Assembly (NCBI RefSeq): GCF_033807715.1
Contig: NC_084592.1
Coordinates: 620,001-684,000, forward strand
Source: Cololabis saira
Taxonomy: Eukaryota; Chordata; Actinopteri; Beloniformes; Belonidae
Direction: 5' to 3'
DNA: 64,000 bases
Every line of letters begins with the position of its first letter. Position 1 is the stretch's first letter. Shown here in pieces: positions 49,659 through 59,252 of the stretch. The translations under genes and the position numbers were made by a program. The notes below the pieces were generated by a model. That model made no database searches, was not told where the DNA came from, and saw only the letters and a program-made list of their open reading frames with translations.

Positions 49659-52128
49659 CCGTAATTTCGCGACCATAAGGCGCCCTTTTTTTTTTTTTTT
49701 TTTTTTTTAAATGTGCCGGTCGCCTTATGAAACGGTGCGCCATATCTATGCTTTGGGTGAAGCCCCGGGGGAGCTGCGGACGTGAAGGAGACCATCCACA
49801 GACAAGGGGGGGTGTGTGAAGCACCCGTGGTCTGCGGACGTGAATGACACCAGCCACAGACGTTAAAGGGGGAAGGTGGGGGGTGTGAAGCACCCATGGT
49901 TTGCGGACGTGATTGAGGGGGAAGGGGGGGTGTATAAAAGGACAGGTATGTGCTTCACGCAGAACATTGTTGTCTTAACAACGCTGAAGATGGCAAAGAG
50001 ACACGCTTATGAAGCACAGTTTAAACTGAAGGCGATCAGCTACGCGGCAGAACATGGGAATCGAGCAGCCGCAAGAGAATATAAAGTTAATGAATCAATG
50101 GTTCGCAAGTGGAGGAAGCTGGAAAACGAACTGCGGCAGGTGAAGAAAACGCAGCTGAGCTTCCGCGGACACAAGGCGAGATGGCCGGACTTGGAGGAAA
50201 GTTTGGAGCGGTGGGTGATCGAGCAAAGAGCGAGTGGAAGGAGCGTTTCCACGGTCACCATCCGACGGAAAGCAGTAGCGCTGGCGGAGGAGATGGAAAT
50301 TGAACATTTTCACGGAGGTTCGTCCTGGTGTTTTCGGTTCATGAAGCGGTGCCATCTCTCCATCCGGGCCAGGACAACAGTAGCGCAGCAGCGCCCGGCG
50401 GATTACTTGGAGAAGATGGAAAGCTTCCACTCATTTTGTAGCCGACACATCACCGAGAAACACATCCAGCCCAGCCAAATAACGAACATGGACGAGGTGC
50501 CGCTGACGTTCGACATCCCGACGAACCACACGGTGGAGAGGACGGGGACCAGCACGATTGGAATCCGCACAACGGGGAATGAGAAGTCCTCATTTACCGT
50601 AGTGCTTGCCTGCAGCGCTGATGGACGAAAACTGCCACCGATGGTCATTTTTAAAAGAAAAACGTTGCCTAAAGAGACTTTTCCAGCCGGCATCATAATA
50701 AGGGCAAATGAAAAGGGCTGGATGGATGAAGAGATGATGATAGAGTGGCTGAGGCAGGTCTATGTGCGGCGACCAGGTGGTTTTTTCCACACATCACCAT
50801 CGCTGCTGATCTGTGACTCTATGCGCGCCCATCTCACAGACAGTGTAAAAAAAGAAGTGAAAAACATGAACGCTGTGCTGGCTGTTATTCCGGGAGGTCT
50901 GACTAAGGAACTCCAACCGCTGGATGTCGGTGTGAACCGGCCGTTCAAGGTGAGGCTGCGGGCGGCGTGGGAGAGATGGATGACTGAGGGGGAGCACAGC
51001 TTCACCAAGAGCGGACGGCAGCGGCGGGCCAGTTATGCCACAGTTTCCACGTGGATTGTTGATGCGTGGGCTAATATATCTGCTGGGACTGTTGTTCGGG
51101 CGTTTGCAAAAGCCGGCATTTCAGAGGGGCCGCAGGACACAGAAAGTGACTCTGAAAGCGAGGAATATGGGACTGGCGCAGCTGAATTAGCAGCACTGTT
51201 TAATGCAGATACAGAAGATGAAGAGTTTGAAGGATTTGCTTGATGTGTACGGTAAAGTGAAATAAAGTACAATCAAAATAAGTTTTGCTCCCGCTTTATT
51301 TTTTAAATAAGCACACGTGCGTGTGTGTTCTGTGTTCTGCAGCGCGTGTGACGCGCACCGCTGCAACCCGACTTCCAGGTTCCCAAAGCGGGATCAGATC
51401 AAATTCTCCTGGTTCCCACCCGCTTTAGGAGCAGGGATTTCAGGGGTCTGTCCCAGGTCGGACCAACTTCACCCTGCGAGATTTTCAGGCAAATCTGTCG
51501 GTTTGATCTCCGGTAAACGAGATGCAGAGGATGCGCTCAGGAGCCGCCAGGCTCCCGCCGCGGGTTTGCCGGGCCAGGGCGCACCATCCCCGGGGCAGAT
51601 CCGGCCGAAAGGCCGCTGGTCTTTCCCCGGGAGCCCTTGCTCACATACAGGTGGGTGGCTTCGGTCCCAGCCGGTCCGAACAGGTCACATTCCCGGTTAA
51701 AGCCGCTGTGACGCGCGCTGCTCCACCCCGCTGGGGAGAGACGGGCTCTGCGCAGTGGAGGATCCGCACAACGGGGTATGAAAAGTTTATTTACTGTTGT
51801 GCAGAAAGTGTCTGACACCGAGGAAATTCGGACTGGTGCAGCTGAATTAGCGGAGCTCTTTAATGCAGAAACAGAGGTTTTGCTCCCGCTCTATTTTTTA
51901 AATAAGCGCTTGTGTGCTTGTGTGTGCGTTCTGCATGTGTGTGCGTTCTGCAGCGGGTGTGTGTGTTTTCCGGCCGGCGTGTTTTGCGGCACGCGTGTGT
52001 GCAGCTCTGCTCTGTAGACTGCGCCTTTTGGGTCGGTGCGCCATATGTATGTTTTAAATCTAAAAATGACACACAAAAATGAGGGTGCGCCTTTCCACAC
52101 GGTGCGCCGAATGGTCGCGAAATTACGG
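49659..52128 (+). mobile_element. pogo-like DNA transposon inserted in the BEL/Pao protease
   Basis: The ends ccgtaatttcgcgaccat and its mirror are flanked by TA (49657-49658 and 52129-52130). It encodes a complete transposase (49990-51243). After it, the 3' text occurs twice: 'gttttgctcccgctttattt' at 51280 and a near copy at 51872, with a partial repeat of the transposase tail before the second (51765-51870). The right part therefore looks like a fused, internally deleted second copy. Confidence 0.9.
49990..51243 (+). CDS. pogo-family transposase, intact
   Basis: A 417-aa frame; I prefer the ATG at 49990 (MAKRHAYEAQFKLKAISYAA) because the upstream 38 codons have no family counterpart. Residues ~1-55 form a Psq-type helix-turn-helix, ~65-140 a CENP-B-type second DNA-binding domain (WPDLEESLERWVIEQRASGR, SSWCFRFMKRCHLSIRART), and ~180-360 the DDE core: TNMDEVPLTFD, LLICDSMRAHLT and LQPLDVGVNRPFK. 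The C-terminus is acidic (TESDSESEE). All three acidic core positions are present and there is no stop or frameshift. It would cut and paste at TA. A domesticated CENPB/POGK/TIGD-like gene is unlikely because TIRs still flank it. Confidence 0.88.
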   Translation: MAKRHAYEAQFKLKAISYAAEHGNRAAAREYKVNESMVRKWRKLENELRQVKKTQLSFRGHKARWPDLEESLERWVIEQRASGRSVSTVTIRRKAVALAEEMEIEHFHGGSSWCFRFMKRCHLSIRARTTVAQQRPADYLEKMESFHSFCSRHITEKHIQPSQITNMDEVPLTFDIPTNHTVERTGTSTIGIRTTGNEKSSFTVVLACSADGRKLPPMVIFKRKTLPKETFPAGIIIRANEKGWMDEEMMIEWLRQVYVRRPGGFFHTSPSLLICDSMRAHLTDSVKKEVKNMNAVLAVIPGGLTKELQPLDVGVNRPFKVRLRAAWERWMTEGEHSFTKSGRQRRASYATVSTWIVDAWANISAGTVVRAFAKAGISEGPQDTESDSESEEYGTGAAELAALFNADTEDEEFEGFA

Positions 52129-52130
52129 TA

Positions 52131-53241
52131 TGCGCTTCTGGACACGCAGAGCGACTCGACATTCATCTTGGAGGACCTACTTGAAGAGCTAAACGTAAAG
52201 ACCAAAGCAGTACAGCTGAAGCTTAGTACTATGACAGCTGTTGATACTGTGATATCGAGCAAAAGTGTTGCTGGTCTACAAGTCCGAGGACTACAGTCTG
52301 AGAAACGAATCCAGCTGCGTCAAGCGTACACCCGTGACTTCATCCCGGTCGACAGATCCTACATTCCGACTTCAAAGACAGCTTTGCAGTGGCCTCATCT
52401 CAAGCACCTCACAAAGAAACTTCCACCACTGAAAGACTGCGAAGTGGGACTGTTGATTGGAAGCAACTGCCCGTTGGCATTAGCACCCTTAGAGGTCATC
52501 ACAGGGAGTGGAAACGATCCATTCGCTCAGAGAACTGAACTCGGCTGGAGCATTGTTGGATCATCCAATTCACACCTGGATCGCCAAGGAAACCAGAGTT
52601 TCGTCCATCGAGTTGCAGTAAAAGAGATGCCAGTACCGTCAGCCATTGACGTGCTGAAGATGTTGGAGTCGGACTTTAACGAGAGGAGGTATGCAGACAA
52701 AGACAAGTATGTGTCACAAGATGATGTTCGCTTCATCCAGCTGCTGAGTGACAACATTATTCAAAGGGAAGATGGACACTACGAAATGCCCCTCCCCTTC
52801 AAGAGCACAGATCCTCCTCCTCTGCCAAACAATAAGAAGTTGGCAGAAATCCGACTGCAGTACCTGAAGAAAAATCTAAAAAATAAGAAGCAGTATTATG
52901 ATCAGTACAAGTCCTTCATGGAGGAAATGCTCAAGAAAGGGGATGCAGAGCCAGCCCTTGAAACAGGAGAAAAGCAGACTGAATGGTACATACCACACCA
53001 TGGTGTGTTCCACCCCAAGAAGCCAGAGAAGCTAAGGGTCGTCTTCGACTGTTCAGCAAAGTTTCGTGGAGTCTCATTGAATGACATGTTGCTCACGGGA
53101 CCTGACCTGATCAATCCCCTCCTCGGAGTACTCTGTCGCTTCAGGAAGGAACCCGTAGCCATCATCTGTGACATCGAGAAAATGTTTCATCAGTTCTATG
53201 TGTCACCTGAACTACGGGGCTACTTACGGTTTCTCTGGTAG
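52131..53241 (+). pseudogene. BEL/Pao protease and RT, first part
   Basis: Right after the pogo element comes an aspartic protease motif (LLDTQSDSTF), then the DUF1758-type LLIGSNCP and RTELGWSIVGS, then the RT start (WYIPHHGVFHPKKPEKLRVV, FDCSAKFRGVSLND, AIICDIEKMFHQF). A TAG at 53239-53241 interrupts the RT in a position usually occupied by Trp. Confidence 0.87.
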
Positions 53242-53700
53242 GAGGGTGGAGACTTGGAAAAGGAGCCTCAAGGGTATCGTATGGCTGTCCACCTATTTGG
53301 CGCCGCTTCGTCTCCTGGATGTGCCAACTTCGGCCTAAAGTACCTGGCTCACCAACACAAAGATGATTATCCAACAGCGTCAGCCTTCATCGAAAAGAAC
53401 TTCTACGTTGACGATGGTCTCATCAGTGTCCCTACCGTAGAAGAAGCCAAAGAGCTGATCGCTGATGCACAACAGTTGTGCAAGAGAGGAGGTCTGCGTC
53501 TCCACAAGTTCAATTCTAATGACAGAAAGGTTCTGGACTCTGTGGTCGCAACAGAAAGAGCAGTGACATCCGAACCCCTCAACGTCGATCTACATGCTGC
53601 ACCAGCAGAACGTGCGCTCGGAATTCAGTGGTCACTCGAAAATGACAACTTCAACTTTGATGTGAACCTACAGATGAAATCCTCCACGCGCTCCTATCAG
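53242..53700 (+). pseudogene. BEL/Pao RT, second part
   Basis: The same frame continues past the stop with MAVHLFGAASSPGCANFGLK and the catalytic FYVDDGL. A frameshift near 53690 ends it. Confidence 0.85.
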
Positions 53701-53732
53701 TCATCGCTTCCCTGTACGATCCAGTTGGATTT

Positions 53733-54188
53733 GTGGCACCATTCATCCTAACTGGAAAATGCATACTTCAGGAGCTCTGTCGCAGAGGCATCGCATGGGA
53801 TGACCCACTTCCTGAAGACTTAAGCCCACGGTGGGAGAAATGGAAAGAGGGTCTCCAAAGGCTGAAGGAAGTTTCCATACCAAGATGTTACCAACCACGA
53901 GACTTTGGTAAAACTGTTAGAAGGGAACTCCATCACTTTTCGGACGCAAGCAACCAGGGCTATGGCTCCTGTTCATATCTGAGAAGCAAGAATGAAGATG
54001 GCAAAGTCTACTGCAGTCTCGTGATGGCAAAAGCCAGAGTTGCACCCACGAAACTTACCAGCATTCCAAGACTCGAACTCTCAGCAGCGGTGGTCGCTGC
54101 GAGATCAAGTGTCATGCTAAGAAACGAGCTTGAGATGAAGATTGATGGAGAGTTTTTCTGGACTGACGAACTGGTTAACGGGACCTGA
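53733..54188 (+). pseudogene. BEL/Pao RNase H region, truncated
   Basis: It encodes HHFSDASNQGYGSCSYLRSK and APTKLTSIPRLELSAAVVAA, the first RNase H motifs of Pao elements, to FFWTDE. The text then jumps to the region before the integrase, so the rest of RNase H and the linker are deleted. Confidence 0.83.
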
Positions 54189-55119
54189 ATTCCTGTGGAA
54201 ATCGGAAATACATGCCGCGTCTGACCTCCAACCAGAATTGCTCGTCGGCGATCCTGAAGTCAAGTCAATGCAGGCGTTTGCAACCAAAGTTGAACTTCCC
54301 CAACCAAACATACTTACCAACCTGAGTCGATTCTCCTCTTGGTCAAGACTCCTGAATGTCGTCGCGAGAATCAAGAGACTGAAGTCCAAGCAAAAATGTC
54401 CCAGTGAACCTGTGACTCTGGAAGAACGTGAGACAGCAGCTGTGGTAGTGATCCAGCTCGTACAAGAAGAAGCGTTCTCCCAAGAAATGAAGACACTTCA
54501 GAAGGGAGAAAGTCTTCCAAACTCAAGTAATCTGTTTCGCCTGGATCCCATCCTAGAGGAGGGAATACTTCGCGTCGGCGGAAGACTGAAGCAGTCGTCC
54601 CTATGTCTACAAGTCAAGCATCCCGTGATTCTACCCAAAGAAGGACACATCACCAAGTTGATCCTGACTCATTACCATGACAAGATCTGTCACCAAGGTC
54701 GAAGTCAAACTGTAACAGAACTTCGAGCCAATGGGTTTTGGGTCCTCGGTGGAAGCAAATCAGTTGCTAAGTTGATTCACGGCTGTGTGAGATGCAGAAG
54801 ACTTCGACGGCCATCAGAAGAACAGCGCATGGCTGAGCTTCCGAAGGAGTATCTCATGAACATCTCCACACGGCAGAAATGGCACTCGACTCGACGCAAC
54901 CTTAAGGTGGATGACCTGGTCATCATAAAGGAAGACACCCCAAGAAACCAATGGCATCTTGGTCGAGTGGTTGGAACCACAGAAGAGAGTGATGGACTTG
55001 TGCGTCGTGTTAGAGTGTTAGTAGGAGACAAGACATTAGGAAAACAAAACCATTCAACTAAACCTTTGATCTTAGAAAGGCCCATTCAGAAACTAGTTCT
55101 CCTCCTTGAGAGTGAATGA
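54160..55119 (+). pseudogene. BEL/Pao integrase region lacking the catalytic core
   Basis: It encodes a linker (WLTGPEFLWKSE), the zinc-binding domain with H...H and C...C (ILTHYHDKICHQGRSQTVTE, GCVRCRRLRR) and then jumps to the C-terminal domain (LKVDDLVIIKEDTPRNQWHL, RRVRVLVGDKTL). The DDE core between MAELP and the C-terminal domain is deleted. Confidence 0.85.
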
Positions 55120-55251
55120 TAAGTTTGGTAGCCTATACCTTAAATCTTGCGTGAAGTACTTACTTGCAAATCACGTAGGCATAAGACTCATGTATACCCA
55201 TTCAGTCAGGAAGATCCATGTCTTCATTCTATATAACATGAGTGGTGGGAG

Positions 55252-55887
55252 TGTAAGTGGCCGTGAGTTGTGTTAATTGAGCACTGTCGCTTTAAATTTC
55301 CCGTGCCTTGCACCCTGACTCCAGGTCAAGCTCAGAAAAAGACGAGACCTCGAAAAAGATAGAAGCAAGAAAGAAAGCTTATAATAATTCATCTTTAACA
55401 TCTTCTCTCCACTGTTAATGAGTGTTTGATTTTGTTTCACCCCACTCATTTTTTGGTTAACAGTGTTATTGTGTGCCTTTTTGTGCCGTTTTTTGAGATA
55501 GAATTATCGGCAATTTTAATTTAAAAGAAGACTGTTTTTTGTTTGTGAAGCCAGCAAAGTTCATGGCTAACTAGCTTTTTGCAACAGTATTGGTGGCAGC
55601 TTTCCAAGGATCCCCCTTAGCACCCTTGATCAGCGGAGCGAGGTACGATTCATTTGTATATTATATTGATTTGTATAGTATTTCATATATTCTGTAATTT
55701 GTATTGCCTGCTAATATGCAGTTGTTGTTTATAGAGTGTGCCTGTTGTGGGCTAATTTACCTGTGTCATTTTGTGTCACAGTTTTCACGGTGTTCGACGT
55801 CTTTGGTGCTATGCACAAATCTTCAAATAAACTACACCCGTCTGGAAACACTCCAAGCCTGTTCCTTCAAAATCTTGGGTTGCTACA
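55252..55887 (+). repeat. BEL/Pao 3' LTR
   Basis: It matches the 5' LTR in length and almost all bases. A purine-rich 'gagtggtgggag' lies just before it and may be the polypurine tract. Confidence 0.93.
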
Positions 55888-55921
55888 ACAATATTGGATG
55901 ATGTAGGAGATTATAACATCA

Positions 55922-56110
55922 TGTGAATGTGTTTGGGTGTGTATGAATGTTTGGTGGTGGTCGGAGGGGCCGTTTGGCGCGATATGGCAGCCACGCTTCC
56001 GTCAGTCTGCCCCAGGGCAGCTGCGGCTACAAACGGAGCTAACACCGGGGGAGAATGTGTATGAATGAATAATCATCACTGTAAAGCTCTGGGTGCCTTG
56101 AAGGAAGCTA
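55922..56110 (+). mobile_element. 5'-truncated SINE, same family as 15670-16024
   Basis: It shares 'gatatggcagccacgcttcc' and the tail 'gtaaagctctgggtgccttg', ending in an ATT repeat. Confidence 0.8.
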
Positions 56111-56194
56111 AAGAAAACCACAGCATTATTATTATTATTATTATTACTCTTTATTAATTTGTATTACTTATTTATATTACTTTTTTACCCCCTT

Positions 56195-56285
56195 CCCTGT
56201 ATGTGTCTGTGTACTTCTGCTACGTGAGTTTCCCCGTTGAGGGAGTAATAAAGGACTATTTTATCTTATCTTATTATTATTGCTT
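56195..56285 (+). mobile_element. LINE 3' tail
   Basis: The text 'gtgagtttccccgttgaggg' followed by AATAAAGG and a (TTATC)n tail is the end of a LINE family I recognise from fish; the body is absent. Confidence 0.6.
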
Positions 56286-56959
56286 ATTATCAAAAATGGA
56301 TAGTCTTTCCAGACTAATTTATCCGGCATTCTCCTTACCCATCTCAACAAGAATGACGAAACAATAAATCCAGTTAATTTTAAGTTCATATGGAGAAGTA
56401 GTTCTATTTCGTCCCTACTGACCACCAGGCGGTGCTGTAAGCACTGGATATCTCCCCTCGCGCATGCGCATGTCGAGTACAATACCAACAATGTCACGTC
56501 ACCCGTGACCCCTGCATGACCCCCGGAAGGGGTATATCTTCCGGGGTCAAGCATGGGATCGGCTCCTCATTCTTCTCGCATCGCGCTGAAGTACAGGACG
56601 GAAATAGAAGGCTGGTTGAAAGCTTCTTCCTTTCCTCCCTAAAACCGCCGGCCTCTGTGCAGCTTCGTGCCGTAAGGTAGGAGTAACGATCTCTGTCGTC
56701 CTCCGAGAGGCTGTGGCCACGCGGTATTTATTGGTGTTCGTTGCGGCGGCGGCGGCGTCTCCCCGCCCCGCCCCCCTGGGCCAGCTGGCAGAAGGTAAGC
56801 TGTTGGCTGCGCCCGACACCTGAATATTCTGTGCAGTTATTTTTTCTGCAAAAAAAAAAAAAAAAAAAAGACAGACAGAAAGGGATTTTTTTTTTTTTTC
56901 TAAAAAAAAAAACAAAAAAAAAAAAACAACACCTTTTTTTGTCCTTCTTACAGCCGTGG

Positions 56960-57860
56960 TGAAGGCCACGCCCCTCTCCCGCCGGCACACTTGTGGTGAC
57001 GGCAGCGTTTCGCTCCCTCTCCCACTTTATTAAAGTGACAACATTATTTTTTTCCTTGCAGATTATTTTTTCTTTAAAAAAAAAAAAAAATAATATAAGA
57101 AAGGAAAAGAACAGCGCCTTTTTGCCTGTTTTGCGGCCGTGGTGACGGCAGCGTTTCCGCTCCCTCTCCCACCGGCTCATTCAGGGTGACGGCAGCATTT
57201 GCTCCCTCTCCCACTTACTGATGTGATATTGTTATTTTTCCTTGCAGTTATTTTTTATTTTTTGAAAAAAAAAAAAAAAAAAAAAAAAGGAAAAGAAACA
57301 AGAGAGGATTGTTCTCTTCTTTTTGAGTAAAGACGCCTTTTTTGCCTTTTCTCATAGCCGTGGTGACGGCAGCGTGGCCCTCCCCTCTCCCGCCGGCATA
57401 TTGGCGGTGACGGCAGCGTGCTCGCTGTGGTGACGGCAGCGTTTCCGCTCCCCTCTCCCACTGACACACCCGTATTGACGGTAGCGTGGCTGCTCCCCTC
57501 TCCCACCTGCATATCGGTGGTGACGGCAGCGTGCTCGCTGTGGTGACGGCAGCGTTTCCGCTCCCCTCTCCCACTGACACATCCGTGCTGACGGTAGCGT
57601 GGCCCTCCCCTCTCCCGCCTTCATATTGGTGGTGACGGCAGCGTGCTCGCTGTGGTGACGGCAGCGTTTCCGCTCCCCTCTCCCACCGACACCTACGTGG
57701 TGACTGCAGCGCGTCCGCTCCCCTCTCCCACCGGCACATCCGTGGTGACAGCAGCGTGACCGCTCCCACCGACACATTCGTGTGGACGGCAGCGTGTCCG
57801 CTCCCCTCTCCTGCCAGCACATCCGTGGTGACGGCAGCGTGTCCGCTCCCTCTCCCACCG
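56960..57860 (+). repeat. 45-bp tandem repeats in the DIRS 5' region
   Basis: Units of the type gtggtgacggcagcgtgtcc plus gctcccctctcccaccggca and catcc recur up to ~20 times, with poly-A and poly-T tracts between early copies (56850, 56900, 57075, 57266). The final copies merge into the gag start. They may serve as promoter or replication-strand signals; that is inference. Confidence 0.85.
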
Positions 57861-57869
57861 GTCCCTGTG

Positions 57870-59252
57870 ATGGAGCGTTCATGCCCAGGGTGCATGGCCT
57901 CCCTGGATCCTGCGGTTGACCAGGACCTCTGCGTGTCATGCCTGGGCCCTGAGCAGCCGGGGCCGTCGGCCAGCCTCCCCTCATCCCAGCCGGGGTCTTC
58001 GCTGAAGCGATCGGCGAAGAGAGTGGTGGGGGCCCCCAAACGACGGCGGATGACGAGCCAGCTCTCCTCGAAGGTAGATCGCTTGGCTGCCGACATGGAG
58101 CAGATGAAGGCGCTCCTCCTCAATCTGCAACCTGGTACTGGCCAGGTGGAACCTGCCGTGCCAGAGTTTGCTCGGGGGTCGCCACCGCCGCTGCCAGAGG
58201 ACGCAATCTCCATTGCAGCCTCGGCGAGCCACTTCAACGTGTCATCAGGGGACCCAGCCTCACAGCGCTCGGGGTTCTCCTCGCACTCATCTGCCCAGAG
58301 CTCTCGGGAGGGGACGGTTTGTTCCTCCGTGCAGAGCATTATCCGCACTGCCCTGGCACACTTGCAGCTGGATGCACCGCGTGCGGAGGTGGCCTCTAGC
58401 GCCTTCCACAGGCGCAATCCTTCTCCGGTGGAATTCACCATTCCGCCTTCGTCGGATTTTTTGAGGGAGCTGCACTCATGCTGGAGAGATGTCACAGCCC
58501 TCTCCAGGCTAACAGCTGATGACCGTGCTCTGACGGCGATGGAGGACGCTGCAGTGGCTGGTCTCCACCACATGCCCCCCATCGAGCCCTCCATTGCAGC
58601 ACTGATAGTGGCTCCTGATGAGGCTCTGAAGCCAGATCCCAAGTGCCCCTCTACCCAGTGTAGGGTTACTGATGGGCATATTTGTAGGGCTTATGAAACA
58701 GCGGCGCGCATCGGCCGGCTGGGGAACACCCTTTCTCATCTGCTACTGGCCCTCTCCACCTCCCTGCAGGATGCACAGGTGGATGATTCCACACGGGACT
58801 TGTGTGATGTGTCCCTACAGGCTTTTGCCTCCCAGACGAGGGAACTGGGGCGGCTGATGTCCACCCTGGTGCACACGCGCCGTCATGTCTGGCTGGCGCA
58901 GTCACCCCTGACAGAGACTGCTCGTAGGGTTCTTCGTCAGGCACCGGCAGAACCGGGGGAGCTGTTTGGGGCAACTGCCCTGGAAGCTCTGAACCGCACC
59001 GCCCTGGCCGATGAGACCAGGCAGCGACTGGTACACCTTCACAGGAGGGCGCCCGCGTCCAGTACACCGAGGGGCCCTTCGTCCGCCCCTGGACGTCGCC
59101 CCCAGCCTCCTGCCCGCAGGAGCCAGCGCAGCTCCCAACAGCCTGCCGGGGGGTTTCGCCCCCCTGTGCGCGGACCGCCCCAGCAGCGTCGGGGTGTTGG
59201 GCTCGACCATCGCCCCCCCGGCACGTCCAGAGGCCGGGGGAGACGGCGCTAG
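57870..59252 (+). CDS. DIRS gag-like protein
   Basis: I choose the ATG at 57870 because it starts with the family's small zinc motif MERSCPGCMASLDP...LCVSCLG (CxxC...CxxC); an upstream ATG at 57756 only adds translated repeat units. The 460-aa frame has a basic patch (KRVVGAPKRRR), a helical middle (SSFLRELHSCWRDVTALSRL-like) and an Arg/Pro-rich C-terminus suited to RNA binding. No interruption. Confidence 0.8.
   Translation: MERSCPGCMASLDPAVDQDLCVSCLGPEQPGPSASLPSSQPGSSLKRSAKRVVGAPKRRRMTSQLSSKVDRLAADMEQMKALLLNLQPGTGQVEPAVPEFARGSPPPLPEDAISIAASASHFNVSSGDPASQRSGFSSHSSAQSSREGTVCSSVQSIIRTALAHLQLDAPRAEVASSAFHRRNPSPVEFTIPPSSDFLRELHSCWRDVTALSRLTADDRALTAMEDAAVAGLHHMPPIEPSIAALIVAPDEALKPDPKCPSTQCRVTDGHICRAYETAARIGRLGNTLSHLLLALSTSLQDAQVDDSTRDLCDVSLQAFASQTRELGRLMSTLVHTRRHVWLAQSPLTETARRVLRQAPAEPGELFGATALEALNRTALADETRQRLVHLHRRAPASSTPRGPSSAPGRRPQPPARRSQRSSQQPAGGFRPPVRGPPQQRRGVGLDHRPPGTSRGRGRRR

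Larger units (their letters stand above)
46528..55887 (+). mobile_element. BEL/Pao LTR retrotransposon, 9.36 kb, interrupted and internally deleted
   Basis: Two 636-bp direct LTRs start TGTAAGTGG and end TTGCTACA, flanked by the 5-bp duplication ACAAT (46523-46527 and 55888-55892). By eye the LTRs differ at about six positions, so insertion is recent. Internally, gag, aspartic protease, RT, RNase H and integrase-related parts occur in BEL/Pao order. Breaks are a frameshift in gag, a pogo transposon in the protease, a stop codon in RT, a frameshift after RT, and deletions removing part of RNase H and the integrase core. It cannot encode its own replication. No clear primer-binding site was recognised after 47163. 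Confidence 0.93.

Noticed and set aside
57248..58642. 464-codon antisense frame
   Set aside because: It spans the 45-bp repeats and the gag gene in reverse, has no motif, and runs against the DIRS coding direction.
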